From PFJX01 sp964646585 (GTDB taxonomy: Bacteria > Pseudomonadota > Gammaproteobacteria > Burkholderiales > Thiobacillaceae), in contig CAZYEY010000226.1 of the NCBI GenBank assembly GCA_964646585.1, positions 1 through 18,129 on the forward strand: DNA of 18,129 nt, given 5' to 3'. The translations under genes were made by a program, and so were the position numbers. Below, piece by piece: positions 7,077 through 14,502 of this stretch. The first letter of the stretch is position 1; the number at the start of each line of letters is the position of its first letter. The notes below the pieces were generated by a model, which was not told where the DNA came from, searched no databases, and saw nothing but the letters and a program-made list of their open reading frames with translations.

Positions 7077-7602
7077 TTCGGTCCGCATCGTCGGGGGGGA
7101 ATTCCGCAGCCGTCTCCTGCGCTTTCCCGACCTGCCCGGCCTTCGGCCCACGCCGGACCGGGTTCGGGAGACCCTGTTCAACTGGCTGGGCCAGGATCTG
7201 GCCGGCTGGTCTTGTCTGGATGCTTTCGCCGGGAGTGGCGCCCTGGGGTTCGAGGCCGCTTCCCGGGGGGCGGCCCGGGTACTGATGCTGGAGCGGGACG
7301 GCAAGGTGGCCGCCACCCTGCGTGCCCAGGCGGCGGCCTTGCCAGCCCCCGTCGTGGAAATTCGCCAGGGTGACGCCTTGGCCTTCCTCGCCGGTGGCGG
7401 GGAAAAATTCGATCTGATCCTGCTGGACCCGCCGTTTGCCGGGAATTTGTTGGGCCCGGCCCTGCGAGGCGCGGCGACACGGCTCAATCCCGGCGGTAAA
7501 ATCTATGCCGAGTCGCCCCAATCCCTGGCGCCGGAAGGCTTTGCCATCCTGCGTGCCGGTCGGGCCGGTCTTTCGCACTTTTGCCTCCTGGAGCCCGTTT
7601 GA
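7057..7602 (+). CDS. rsmD: 16S rRNA (guanine966-N2)-methyltransferase RsmD
   Basis: A 181-residue SAM-dependent methyltransferase that modifies G966 of 16S rRNA. Family motifs are clear: RIVGGEFRSR at 10-19, RPTPDRVRETLFNWL at 30-44, the SAM-binding LDAFAGSGALGFEA at 54-67 and the catalytic DPPF at 124-127. The start is TTG at 7057: the only in-frame stop upstream is at 7030, and no ATG or GTG occurs between it and the conserved core, so TTG is the only standard choice. This start lies 20 bases inside the second M16 gene. Its stop overlaps the TTG start of coaD (TTGA). The rsmD-coaD pairing is common in bacteria. Confidence 0.94.
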   Translation: MKARPSNSVRIVGGEFRSRLLRFPDLPGLRPTPDRVRETLFNWLGQDLAGWSCLDAFAGSGALGFEAASRGAARVLMLERDGKVAATLRAQAAALPAPVVEIRQGDALAFLAGGGEKFDLILLDPPFAGNLLGPALRGAATRLNPGGKIYAESPQSLAPEGFAILRAGRAGLSHFCLLEPV

Positions 7603-8087
7603 AGCGCACCATCGTCTATCCCGGAACCTTTGATCCGCTGACCCGGGGGCACGAGGATATCGTGCGACGCGCCTTGAATCTGTTTGACGAAGTGGTGGTG
7701 GGGGTGGCGATCAACACCCCAAAGCAGCCTTGCTTCGCTCAGGACGAGCGGGTGGAACTCGCCCGGGCGGTGCTGGGAGATCTGCCCGGCGTCCGGGTCG
7801 AGCCCTTCTCCGGCCTGCTGGTGGATTTCGTGCGCGCCCAGGGCGCCCGCATGGTGCTGCGGGGCTTGCGGGCGGTGTCGGATTTCGAATACGAGTTCCA
7901 GCTGGCGGGCATGAACCGTCGCCTGGACCCGAATCTGGAAACGGTTTTTCTCACGCCGGCGGAACAGCATATGTTCATTTCTGCCAGCATGGTCCGCGAG
8001 ATCGCGCGGCTGGGGGGAGATGCGCGGCCGTTCGTGCATCCCCTGGTGGCCAGGCGGCTTACGGATCGCTTCACTCATCAAGACTGA
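7599..8087 (+). CDS. coaD: Phosphopantetheine adenylyltransferase CoaD
   Basis: A 162-residue enzyme of the nucleotidyltransferase superfamily. It joins ATP and 4'-phosphopantetheine to make dephospho-CoA, the penultimate step of coenzyme A synthesis in the cytoplasm. The N terminus YPGTFDPLTRGH contains the T-x-G-H nucleotide-binding motif (T15, H18), and the second signature is ISASMVR at 127-133. The start is TTG at 7599, giving MKRTIVYPGTF with GGAG about 6 bases upstream; it overlaps the rsmD stop as TTGA. An earlier in-frame TTG at 7581 is possible but leaves an atypical N terminus. The ferredoxin gene follows after 13 bases. Confidence 0.95.
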   Translation: MKRTIVYPGTFDPLTRGHEDIVRRALNLFDEVVVGVAINTPKQPCFAQDERVELARAVLGDLPGVRVEPFSGLLVDFVRAQGARMVLRGLRAVSDFEYEFQLAGMNRRLDPNLETVFLTPAEQHMFISASMVREIARLGGDARPFVHPLVARRLTDRFTHQD

Positions 8088-8100
8088 AAAGGAAAATGCC

Positions 8101-8352
8101 ATGGCTCTGATGATCACCGACGAGTGCATCAACTGCGATGTGTGCGAACCCGAGTGCCCCAACGGGGCCATCACCCAGGGGGAGGACATCTACGTCATCG
8201 ACCCCAACAAGTGCACCGAGTGCGTGGGCCACTTCGACACACCCCAGTGCCGCGAAGTCTGCCCGGTGGATTGCATCCCGGTGAATCCCAACTACGTGGA
8301 AGACAAGGATCAGCTCTACGCGAAATACCTGAAGCTGAGCGAAGGCAAGTAA
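8101..8352 (+). CDS. YfhL-type 2[4Fe-4S] ferredoxin
   Basis: An 83-residue bacterial-type ferredoxin, a small cytoplasmic electron carrier. Cluster ligands are C9, C12, C15 and C19-Pro for one site, and C38, C41, C50 and C54-Pro for the other. The 8-residue gap between C41 and C50 is the insertion typical of the YfhL/Allochromatium-like group, whose clusters have unusually low potentials. C58 is an extra cysteine. AGGA lies 8-9 bases before the ATG at 8101. It is the last gene of the M16-rsmD-coaD run and is followed directly by a terminator. The physiological partner cannot be read from the sequence. Confidence 0.95.
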   Translation: MALMITDECINCDVCEPECPNGAITQGEDIYVIDPNKCTECVGHFDTPQCREVCPVDCIPVNPNYVEDKDQLYAKYLKLSEGK

Positions 8353-8368
8353 GCCGGGCGCCAACGGC

Positions 8369-8396
8369 AAAAAGCGCGGCCTGGCCGCGCTTTTTT
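8369..8396. terminator. Bidirectional rho-independent terminator after the ferredoxin gene
   Basis: GCGCGGC (8374-8380), loop CTG and GCCGCGC (8384-8390) form a strong hairpin, preceded by five A (8369-8373) and followed by six T (8391-8396). It lies 16 bases after the ferredoxin stop and 19 bases beyond the stop of the convergent dynamin-like gene, so it can end transcripts from both sides. Confidence 0.9.
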
Positions 8397-8415
8397 CGTC
8401 GGAAGCAGTCGGGAA

Positions 8416-10374
8416 TCAGGCCGCCAGCGACACGTCGTGGCGTTCCGCCGGTTCCAGGGCGGCGCGGATGCCCTCGTTGAGGGCGCCCAGCTCCCGGATC
8501 TGGCGGCCCACCTCGGCGTACATCTGGTCCAGTTCGCCAATGCGGTCTTCCAGAGTGTCCGCCGCCTTGTGGATGCGCTTGACGCTTTCCAGACGACGGC
8601 GCAATTGCATCTGGTGTTCCCGCACCTGGCTTTCCATGGGGGACATGACCGCCTTCAGCCAGTTCTCCACGTCCTTGTTGAGGATTTCGAACACCTGCAC
8701 CACCCGGCTCGCCAGGGTCTCGAAGAAGCGGGAAGTCAGGGTGTACTGCTCGGTGGTGAGGAAGGTGTAGAAGGTGTTGAACTTCCGGTCGTAGGCCTCC
8801 TCGAGCCGTTGCATCTCCTTGCGGTAGCGCAGCATGGAGAAGGGCGGGATGGTAATGAGGTTGATGCCATGTTCCGTATTGAGCTTGCGGTACATGGCCT
8901 CCATCATCCGGTTGATTTCCTCGATCTGGCCGTTGGCCCCGTCCAGGTGGGAGTCCACCTGCTTGAAAAAGCCGGACATGGCGTCCCGGATGCCCTTGGT
9001 GAAGCGACTGTTGACCATGGCCTCCCGGGCGTCCCGCACCTCGTTGCGCAGCACGTCCATGCCGATGTGGGAGAACAGCTTGATGCTTTGGGCGGAGTAG
9101 ATGGAGCGTAGCGCCTGGAACTGCTGCAGGCCCCGCTCGAAGGTTTCCTTGTCGCCGGAGATCTTGGACATGATGTGTTCCACCACGTCCTGGTTCTTGC
9201 CTTGGAGTCCCCTGAGCTCGGCCAGTTGCTCTTCGATGCCCTTGCGCCGGGAATCCAGCATAAGCAGGCTGTTTTCCAGCAGGTCGCCCAGTTCAGCCTC
9301 GGTCTGGTCGCGGACGATGGCTTGCTTGGAGGAGATGAGTTCCTCAGACAGGGCCTTTTCCAGAGCCGCGAGCTGGCTCCTTTCCAGTAGGGCCGCGTCA
9401 CCGTTGATCTTGGCCAGCAGGCCCTTCTGGGCCGAGACCGGGTAGATCTGGCCGGGCTCGATGCCTAGCAGTTCGGCGCAGGATTTGACCTGGCCATCCA
9501 GTTCGGCCTGGATCTGGGCCTCGGTCTTGAGTTCGTCCCATAGCCCGTCGATCTTGTTCAGGGCCACCAGGCGTCCCCGGCTGTTGCCCCGGGCGTAGAT
9601 GTGGTCGCGCCAGACCTCGATGTCCGACTTGGTCACGCCCGTGTCGGCGGCCAGCACGAACAGCACCGCGTGGGCATTGGGCAGCAGGTTGAAGGTCAGC
9701 TCCGGTTCCACGCCGATGGCGTTGAGGCCGGGGGTGTCGTAGACCACCAGCCCCTTCTCCAGGAAAGGATGGGGGAAGTTGATGATCGCGTGTCGCCAGG
9801 CCGGGATGGTGACGCTGCCGTCCTCGTTGAGGCCGTAGCCGGCTTCCCGATCATCGGGGTTGTACAGGCCGAAACGGGTGGCATCTTCCACCGACACGTT
9901 CTTCACCCGGCAGACTTCCTGCATGGCCCGTGCCACGCTGTCCGGGGAGGTGGTATCCATGCTCACCCGGGTCCACTCGTCCGGGTAGCCCTTGTATTCG
10001 GCGATGGTGGCATTGGAGCCCCGGGTCTCGATGGGCAGCAATTCGATCATGGCCGGTTTGGCGGGATCGTAGAGCAGTTCCGTCGGGCACATGGTGGTGC
10101 GGCCGGCGGTGGAGGGCAGCAGGCGTTGCTTCAGGTCGGAGAGGAAGATGGCGTTGATGAGTTCCGACTTGCCCCGGGAAAACTCGGCGATGAAGGCCAC
10201 ATGGAGCTTGTCTTCGGCCAGCCTGTCGGTGAGTTGCTGCAGGCGGAGGTCCCGCTGGGAGTCGTTGAGATCCTCCCGGTTGAGCCATTGGCGATAGTCC
10301 GCGATACGGCGCGAGAGGTCCTGGCGCCATTGGCTGTATGCCTCGAAGTCACTGACGAGTGAAGCGCTGGTCAT
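8416..10374 (-). CDS. Bacterial dynamin-like GTPase (dynamin family protein)
   Basis: A 652-residue large GTPase. The GTPase domain carries AEFSRGKS at 63-70 as the P-loop (G1; the usual first Gly is Ala63), T93/T94 in GRTTMCPTE as G2, DTPG at 213-216 as G3, NKID at 273-276 as G4 and PVSAQKG at 312-318 as G5. From about 335 to the end it is almost entirely helical, with likely coiled coils (about 370-395, 480-500 and 580-645), matching the stalk regions of dynamin-like proteins. I see no membrane-spanning segment; a short hydrophobic stretch at 504-515 (INLITIPPFSML) could be a membrane-touching loop. ATG 10374 has GGAGA about 6 bases upstream. It follows mutM on the same strand after 88 bases. 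Membrane remodelling or membrane protection is a family-based guess; the real job is unknown. Confidence 0.9.
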   Translation of the reverse strand: MTSASLVSDFEAYSQWRQDLSRRIADYRQWLNREDLNDSQRDLRLQQLTDRLAEDKLHVAFIAEFSRGKSELINAIFLSDLKQRLLPSTAGRTTMCPTELLYDPAKPAMIELLPIETRGSNATIAEYKGYPDEWTRVSMDTTSPDSVARAMQEVCRVKNVSVEDATRFGLYNPDDREAGYGLNEDGSVTIPAWRHAIINFPHPFLEKGLVVYDTPGLNAIGVEPELTFNLLPNAHAVLFVLAADTGVTKSDIEVWRDHIYARGNSRGRLVALNKIDGLWDELKTEAQIQAELDGQVKSCAELLGIEPGQIYPVSAQKGLLAKINGDAALLERSQLAALEKALSEELISSKQAIVRDQTEAELGDLLENSLLMLDSRRKGIEEQLAELRGLQGKNQDVVEHIMSKISGDKETFERGLQQFQALRSIYSAQSIKLFSHIGMDVLRNEVRDAREAMVNSRFTKGIRDAMSGFFKQVDSHLDGANGQIEEINRMMEAMYRKLNTEHGINLITIPPFSMLRYRKEMQRLEEAYDRKFNTFYTFLTTEQYTLTSRFFETLASRVVQVFEILNKDVENWLKAVMSPMESQVREHQMQLRRRLESVKRIHKAADTLEDRIGELDQMYAEVGRQIRELGALNEGIRAALEPAERHDVSLAA

Positions 10375-10390
10375 CGTTTCTCTCCGGCTG

Positions 10391-10428
10391 CGCGCCCGCG
10401 GCGCGATTCGACGACTGGGACTCTAGCA
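10391..10428 (-). promoter_or_regulatory. Possible extended -10 promoter and leader hairpin before the dynamin-like gene
   Basis: On the minus strand TGCTAGAGT (10428-10420) resembles an extended -10 element (TG-n-TAGAGT, 4 of 6 matches), with no good -35 box at the usual distance. Downstream in the presumed leader, CGCGCC and GGCGCG (10391-10396 with 10400-10405) form a six-pair GC hairpin with a three-base loop, ending about 8 bases before the Shine-Dalgarno sequence. There is no U-run, so it is not a terminator. Both parts are weak, sequence-only suggestions. Confidence 0.3.
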
Positions 10429-10462
10429 CAAATGGGCCATTTCCCCAGAGGCCGGAAGGGCT

Positions 10463-11278
10463 TCAGCGTTTTTGGCAATGGGGGCAGAGATAGGTGGCGC
10501 GTCCATTCTGGCGAAGGCTGCGGATGGGATGCCCGCAAAGCCGGCAGGCCTCGCCGGTGCGGCCATATACGTAGTAGGTCTGCTGGAAGTAGCCCGGATT
10601 GCCCTGGCCATCGACGAAATCCCGCAAGGTGCTGCCTCCGGCGGCGATGGCGCTGACCAGCGTGTCCTTCACCGCTGCCGCCAGCCGGTCGCAGCGGGGA
10701 CGGGAGAGGCGGCCCGCGGCCAGACGGGGATCGATGCCGCCATGGAACAGAGCCTCGTTGGCGTAGATGTTGCCGATGCCCACGACCCGGCGGGCGTCCA
10801 TGAGCAGGGCCTTGATGGGGATGTCGCGCCCCCGGATCAGAGCGTGGAGGCTGCTGCCGTCGAAGTCCCCGGAAAGCGGCTCCACGCCCAGTTCAGCGAG
10901 CAGCGGGTGGCGGTCGGGGTCGTCGCTCCAGAGCAAAGCGCCAAACCGCCGCGGATCCCGGAAGCGCAGGACGCGACCTTCCTCCAGTCGCAGATCCAGG
11001 TGGTCGTGCTTTTCCGGTGGTGCCGCTGCGTCCACCAGGCGCAGGCTTCCGGACATGCCCAGGTGGCAGACCAGGCCGCCGACATCCAATCGGATCAGCA
11101 GATACTTGCCCCGGCGGGCCAGGTTTTGGATCCGGCGGCCTGCCACCAGGGCGTCCAGGTGCTCTGGCACCGGCCAGCGCAGGCGGTGCTGGCGCACCTC
11201 GGCGCCGCGCAGAGTCCGTCCTTCCAGGTGAGGGCTCAGACCCAGGCGCACGGTTTCGACTTCGGGCAGTTCGGGCAT
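10463..11278 (-). CDS. mutM: Formamidopyrimidine-DNA glycosylase MutM (Fpg)
   Basis: A 271-residue base-excision repair enzyme that removes 8-oxoguanine and ring-opened purines and cuts the DNA backbone by beta/delta elimination. The N terminus is MPELPEVET: Pro2 (after Met removal) is the nucleophile and Glu3 the catalytic acid; K58 (RRGKYL) is the conserved lysine. A C-terminal zinc finger has C245, C248, C265 and C268. I chose ATG 11278 because the catalytic Pro must be residue 2, so the upstream extension to 11356 is excluded. AAGG lies upstream of the start. The gene is divergent from the TPR lipoprotein gene and is followed by the dynamin-like gene on the same strand. Confidence 0.97.
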   Translation of the reverse strand: MPELPEVETVRLGLSPHLEGRTLRGAEVRQHRLRWPVPEHLDALVAGRRIQNLARRGKYLLIRLDVGGLVCHLGMSGSLRLVDAAAPPEKHDHLDLRLEEGRVLRFRDPRRFGALLWSDDPDRHPLLAELGVEPLSGDFDGSSLHALIRGRDIPIKALLMDARRVVGIGNIYANEALFHGGIDPRLAAGRLSRPRCDRLAAAVKDTLVSAIAAGGSTLRDFVDGQGNPGYFQQTYYVYGRTGEACRLCGHPIRSLRQNGRATYLCPHCQKR

Positions 11279-11317
11279 GAATGGAAAAAACCTTGATTGG
11301 ATGAGCGGTTGCGCAAC

Positions 11318-11346
11318 TTCCCAGGGGGTGGGCGGTCTTGCATAAT
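11318..11346 (+). promoter_or_regulatory. Candidate sigma70 promoter of the TPR-lolB-ispE operon
   Basis: TTCCCA (11318-11323, 4 of 6 matches) and CATAAT (11341-11346, 5 of 6 matches) are separated by 17 bases, predicting a transcript start near 11353 and a leader of about 20 bases before the ATG at 11374. A perfect 10-base palindrome GTTGCGCAAC (11308-11317) abuts the -35 box. It lies in the 95-base gap between the divergent mutM and TPR genes. Confidence 0.5.
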
Positions 11347-11373
11347 GCCTCGACACCCCAGCGGAATTTTGTC

Positions 11374-13062
11374 ATGAAAGCCAAGCCTCTATTCCTTGCC
11401 TTGCTGGCAGTTTCGGTCTCCGCCTGCGCCCAGTCGCCGGTGCTGGAAACCCCCGCCGTACCCCTGCCGCCCGCGCCCCAGGGGCTGACTTCCCAGGTTC
11501 TCTACCAGTTCCTGTTGGGTGAGATTGCCGGCCAGCGAGGCGAGCTGAAGTTGTCCGCCGAGGCTTATGCCGATCTGGCGGTTCGTACCCGGGACGCCCG
11601 GGTGGCCAAGCGGGCCACGGAAGTCGCCCTCTATGCCCGCCAGAACGCCTTGGCCATGAAGAACGCGAGCCTCTGGCTGGAGCTGGACCCTGCCTCGCCC
11701 AAAGCCCTGCAAACCCTCTCGACCCTGCTGGTGGGGGCCGGCCGGCTGAGTGAGGCCAAGCCCCTGCTCGGCAGGTGGGTCAAGGCGGCCAAGCCCGCCG
11801 AGTCCTTCCTGCAAATGCATGGCCTGTTCGCCAAGCAGAAGGACCGACAGGCAGTGCTGGACATCGTCAGCGACCTGGCTGCGGGTTACCCGGGTCTGGC
11901 CGAGGCCCGTTTCGCCGTGGCCCAGGCCGCCTGGCAGGCGGGCCAGGCACACCGTGCCCTGGATGCCATGAACGAGGCCCTGCTGCTAAAGCCGGATTGG
12001 GAGTCCGCAGCCCTGTTCAAGGCCCAGGTGTTGCAGAAGGTGGAGGGTGACCAGGCCATGCTGGCATTCCTCAGGGACTATCTCGTGGCGTATCCAACGG
12101 CACGGGAGGCGCGCATCAACTACGCCAAGCAACTTGCCCGCGTCGGCAATTTCCCCGAGTCCCGCGCCCAGTTCGAATTCCTGACCCGGGAGAATCCGGA
12201 GAATCCCGAAGGCCACTTTGCCGTGGGCCTGGTGGCCATGCAGACCAACGACCCGGACAGCGCCAAGGCGAGTTTCACCAAGGCCCTGGAACTGGGGTAT
12301 CCCGATCAGGCCGGCGTGCGCGTTTATCTGGGGCAACTGGCCGAGGCCCGGGGCAACCTGGATGAGGCCCTGACCTGGTACAAATCCGTGGAGGATGGGC
12401 GCGGCCAATACGACGCCCAACTGCGGGTGGCCCTGGTCCTGGGCAAGCAGGGGCGTTTACAGGAAGCCCGGGCCTGGCTGGCGGGCCTGAGCCCCGCCAG
12501 CGACGTCGAGCGCTTGCAGCAGGTCCAGACCGAGGCTCAGCTGTTGCGAGAGGCGAAGGACTACGATGGGGTCTTCAACCTGCTCGGCAAGGCTCTGGAG
12601 AAATCGCCCGAATCCCCCGAGTTGCTCTATGACCGGGCCATGGCCGCCGAGAAAGTGAACCGTCTGGATGTCCTGGAAAAGGATCTGCGCAAGCTCATCA
12701 AGCTGAAGCCCGACCATGCCCATGCCTACAATGCCCTGGGGTACACCCTGGCGGACCGCACCAACCGCATTCCCGAGGCTCTGGAATTGCTCGAGAAAGC
12801 CCTGAAGCTGGAACCCAACGATCCTTTCATCCTGGACAGCATGGGCTGGGCCCTGTTCAAGGCCAAGCGCTATGGCGAGGCGGTGGACTACCTGCGCCGC
12901 GCCCACGCTGCCCGCCCGGATCCGGAGATCACCGCCCATTATGGCGAGGCCCTGTGGATGAAGGGCGACAAGGAAGAGGCGCGCAAGGTCTGGAACAGCG
13001 GCCTCAAGACCCATCCGGACAATGAAAGCCTGCGCGAAGTCCTATCGCGCCTGAAGCCCTGA
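11374..13062 (+). CDS. Tetratricopeptide-repeat lipoprotein upstream of lolB
   Basis: A 562-residue exported protein. The signal peptide ends in a lipobox-like VSAC with Cys18, suggesting a lipid anchor. The rest is helical repeat: successive TPR-like units are visible, for example around LYDRAMAAEKVNRLDVLEKD, the canonical AYNALGYTLADRTNRIPEAL block, PFILDSMGWALFKAKRYGEA and AHYGEALWMKGDKEEARKVW near the C terminus. Such proteins act as protein-interaction scaffolds. The start at 11374 has GCGGA about 8 bases upstream; an in-frame TTG at 11338 lies within the predicted promoter and is rejected. The stop shares one base with the lolB start (TGATG). Its neighbour suggests a role linked to the outer membrane, but the function is unknown. 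Confidence 0.9.
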   Translation: MKAKPLFLALLAVSVSACAQSPVLETPAVPLPPAPQGLTSQVLYQFLLGEIAGQRGELKLSAEAYADLAVRTRDARVAKRATEVALYARQNALAMKNASLWLELDPASPKALQTLSTLLVGAGRLSEAKPLLGRWVKAAKPAESFLQMHGLFAKQKDRQAVLDIVSDLAAGYPGLAEARFAVAQAAWQAGQAHRALDAMNEALLLKPDWESAALFKAQVLQKVEGDQAMLAFLRDYLVAYPTAREARINYAKQLARVGNFPESRAQFEFLTRENPENPEGHFAVGLVAMQTNDPDSAKASFTKALELGYPDQAGVRVYLGQLAEARGNLDEALTWYKSVEDGRGQYDAQLRVALVLGKQGRLQEARAWLAGLSPASDVERLQQVQTEAQLLREAKDYDGVFNLLGKALEKSPESPELLYDRAMAAEKVNRLDVLEKDLRKLIKLKPDHAHAYNALGYTLADRTNRIPEALELLEKALKLEPNDPFILDSMGWALFKAKRYGEAVDYLRRAHAARPDPEITAHYGEALWMKGDKEEARKVWNSGLKTHPDNESLREVLSRLKP

Positions 13063-13649
13063 TGGTGCTTGCCCGGCGCGGCGTCCTGGCCGCGCTGTCC
13101 CTGGCCCTGGCGGGCTGTGCCCAGTTGCCGGGCTTCGCGCCTGCCAAGTCCGTCTCCCTGGTCCTGTCTGCCCCGCCCGCCACCTTTCGCCTGGAAGGCC
13201 GGGTCTCGGTGAAGGCGGGAGAGGAATCCTTCTCCGGCGGGCTGGCCTGGAGGCGGGGCCTGGGTGGCGAGGAACTGCTGCTCAACACCCCCCTGGGCCA
13301 GGGGGTGGCGGAGATTCGCGCCGATGCCACCGGCGTGCGTCTCACCGATGCCAAGGGCCAAAGCCATCAGGCGCCGGATCCGGACAGTCTGGTGCGCCAG
13401 GCCCTGGGTTTGGAGCTACCCCTGCGCGGGCTTGGCTGGTGGGTGATGGGACATCCCCGCCCCCATGCGCCTTACCGGGCTGAACCCGACGAGGCGGGGC
13501 AGCTGGCCTGGCTGGAGCAGGATGACTGGCGCATCGAGTTCAGCCGCTATGCCCCCCATGCCCAGAGCGTGTTGCCGGGCAAACTGGTGGCCAAGCGAGG
13601 CGAGGATCTGGAAGTGCGCCTGGTGGTGGATCGCTGGGAGTTGCCGTGA
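13062..13649 (+). CDS. lolB: Outer-membrane lipoprotein receptor LolB
   Basis: A 195-residue lipoprotein with lipobox LAGC (Cys19). LolB receives lipoproteins from the periplasmic carrier LolA and inserts them into the outer membrane. After the linker, the beta-rich fold is recognisable: FRLEGRVSVKAG near 45-56, SGGLAWRRG, LLLNTPLGQ near 72-80, LGWWVMGHP and a C-terminal LEVRLVVDRWELP strand. Residue 20 is Ala rather than Asp, consistent with outer-membrane retention. The family is divergent, so the identification also rests on position directly before ispE, its standard neighbour. It overlaps the TPR gene by one base and ispE by four (GTGA). Confidence 0.88.
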   Translation: MVLARRGVLAALSLALAGCAQLPGFAPAKSVSLVLSAPPATFRLEGRVSVKAGEESFSGGLAWRRGLGGEELLLNTPLGQGVAEIRADATGVRLTDAKGQSHQAPDPDSLVRQALGLELPLRGLGWWVMGHPRPHAPYRAEPDEAGQLAWLEQDDWRIEFSRYAPHAQSVLPGKLVAKRGEDLEVRLVVDRWELP

Positions 13650-14488
13650 CCTGGCAATGGGACAGCTACCCGGCCCCGGCCAAGCTGAACCTCTTTCTGC
13701 ACGTGGTGGGACGCCGGGCTGACGGCTATCACCTGTTGCAGACCGTGTTCCGCTTCCTGGATTTTGGCGACAGCCTGGAAATCACGCCCCGCCCTGACGG
13801 AGAAATCCGCCTGCCGTCGCCGCTGCCTGGTGTGCCCCTGGAGTCGGACCTGTGCTGGCGCGCCGCCCGGCTGCTTCAGACCCACACGGGCTGTCGCCTG
13901 GGGGCGGACATCCGCCTCACCAAGCGCCTTCCCATGGGGGGGGGTCTGGGAGGTGGCAGTTCCGATGCCGCCACGGTGCTGCTCGCCCTGAACCGGTTGT
14001 GGCGGCTGGATCTGCCCCGGGCCGAGCTGCAAGCCTTGGGCCTGGCATTGGGCGCTGACGTGCCGGTCTTCGTCTTCGGTCGTTCCGCCTTCGCCCAGGG
14101 GGTGGGGGAGGTGTTGGAACCCTGGACCCCTGCCCCCGCCAGCTATGTGGTCCTGACGCCACCCGTCCACGTCTCCACGCCCACCATCTTTGCCTACCCG
14201 GGATTGACACGGAATACGCCAGCCGTCACAATCGCGGCCCTCTCGGAAGGCTTCGGGCACAATGATTTGCAGCCCGTGGCCTGTGCGCTGAATCCCGTGG
14301 TGGCCGAATATCTCGGCTGGCTGCAGGAGTGGGGCGAGGCGCGCATGACCGGGTCGGGAGCCTGCGTTTTCGCGGTGTTTCCCGATCGCGTGGCGGCGGA
14401 AAAGGTATTCGCCCAGCGTCCCGGGCATATGAGCGGTTTTGTCGCCGACGGTATTGATCAGCACCCCCTCTACGGGTTTGCTGATTAG
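13646..14488 (+). CDS. ispE: 4-(cytidine 5'-diphospho)-2-C-methyl-D-erythritol kinase IspE
   Basis: A 280-residue GHMP-family kinase that phosphorylates CDP-methylerythritol in the MEP route to isoprenoid precursors. The N terminus PAPAKLNLFLHVVGRRADGYH carries the catalytic Lys13; the glycine-rich ATP loop LPMGGGLGGGSSDAA spans 95-109; the catalytic Asp is D138 in LGADVPVF; and the C-terminal motif is MTGSGACVFAVF. The start is GTG at 13646, overlapping the lolB stop as GTGA, with GGGAG a few bases upstream. tRNA-Gln follows 14 bases after the stop, on the same strand and perhaps the same transcript. Confidence 0.96.
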   Translation: MTWQWDSYPAPAKLNLFLHVVGRRADGYHLLQTVFRFLDFGDSLEITPRPDGEIRLPSPLPGVPLESDLCWRAARLLQTHTGCRLGADIRLTKRLPMGGGLGGGSSDAATVLLALNRLWRLDLPRAELQALGLALGADVPVFVFGRSAFAQGVGEVLEPWTPAPASYVVLTPPVHVSTPTIFAYPGLTRNTPAVTIAALSEGFGHNDLQPVACALNPVVAEYLGWLQEWGEARMTGSGACVFAVFPDRVAAEKVFAQRPGHMSGFVADGIDQHPLYGFAD

Positions 14489-14502
14489 CCGGCGGCGGAA
14501 CT

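Noticed and set aside
6045..7487. A 480-codon minus-strand open frame across the second M16 gene and rsmD
   Set aside because: Antisense to two well-supported genes, composition biased, no motifs.
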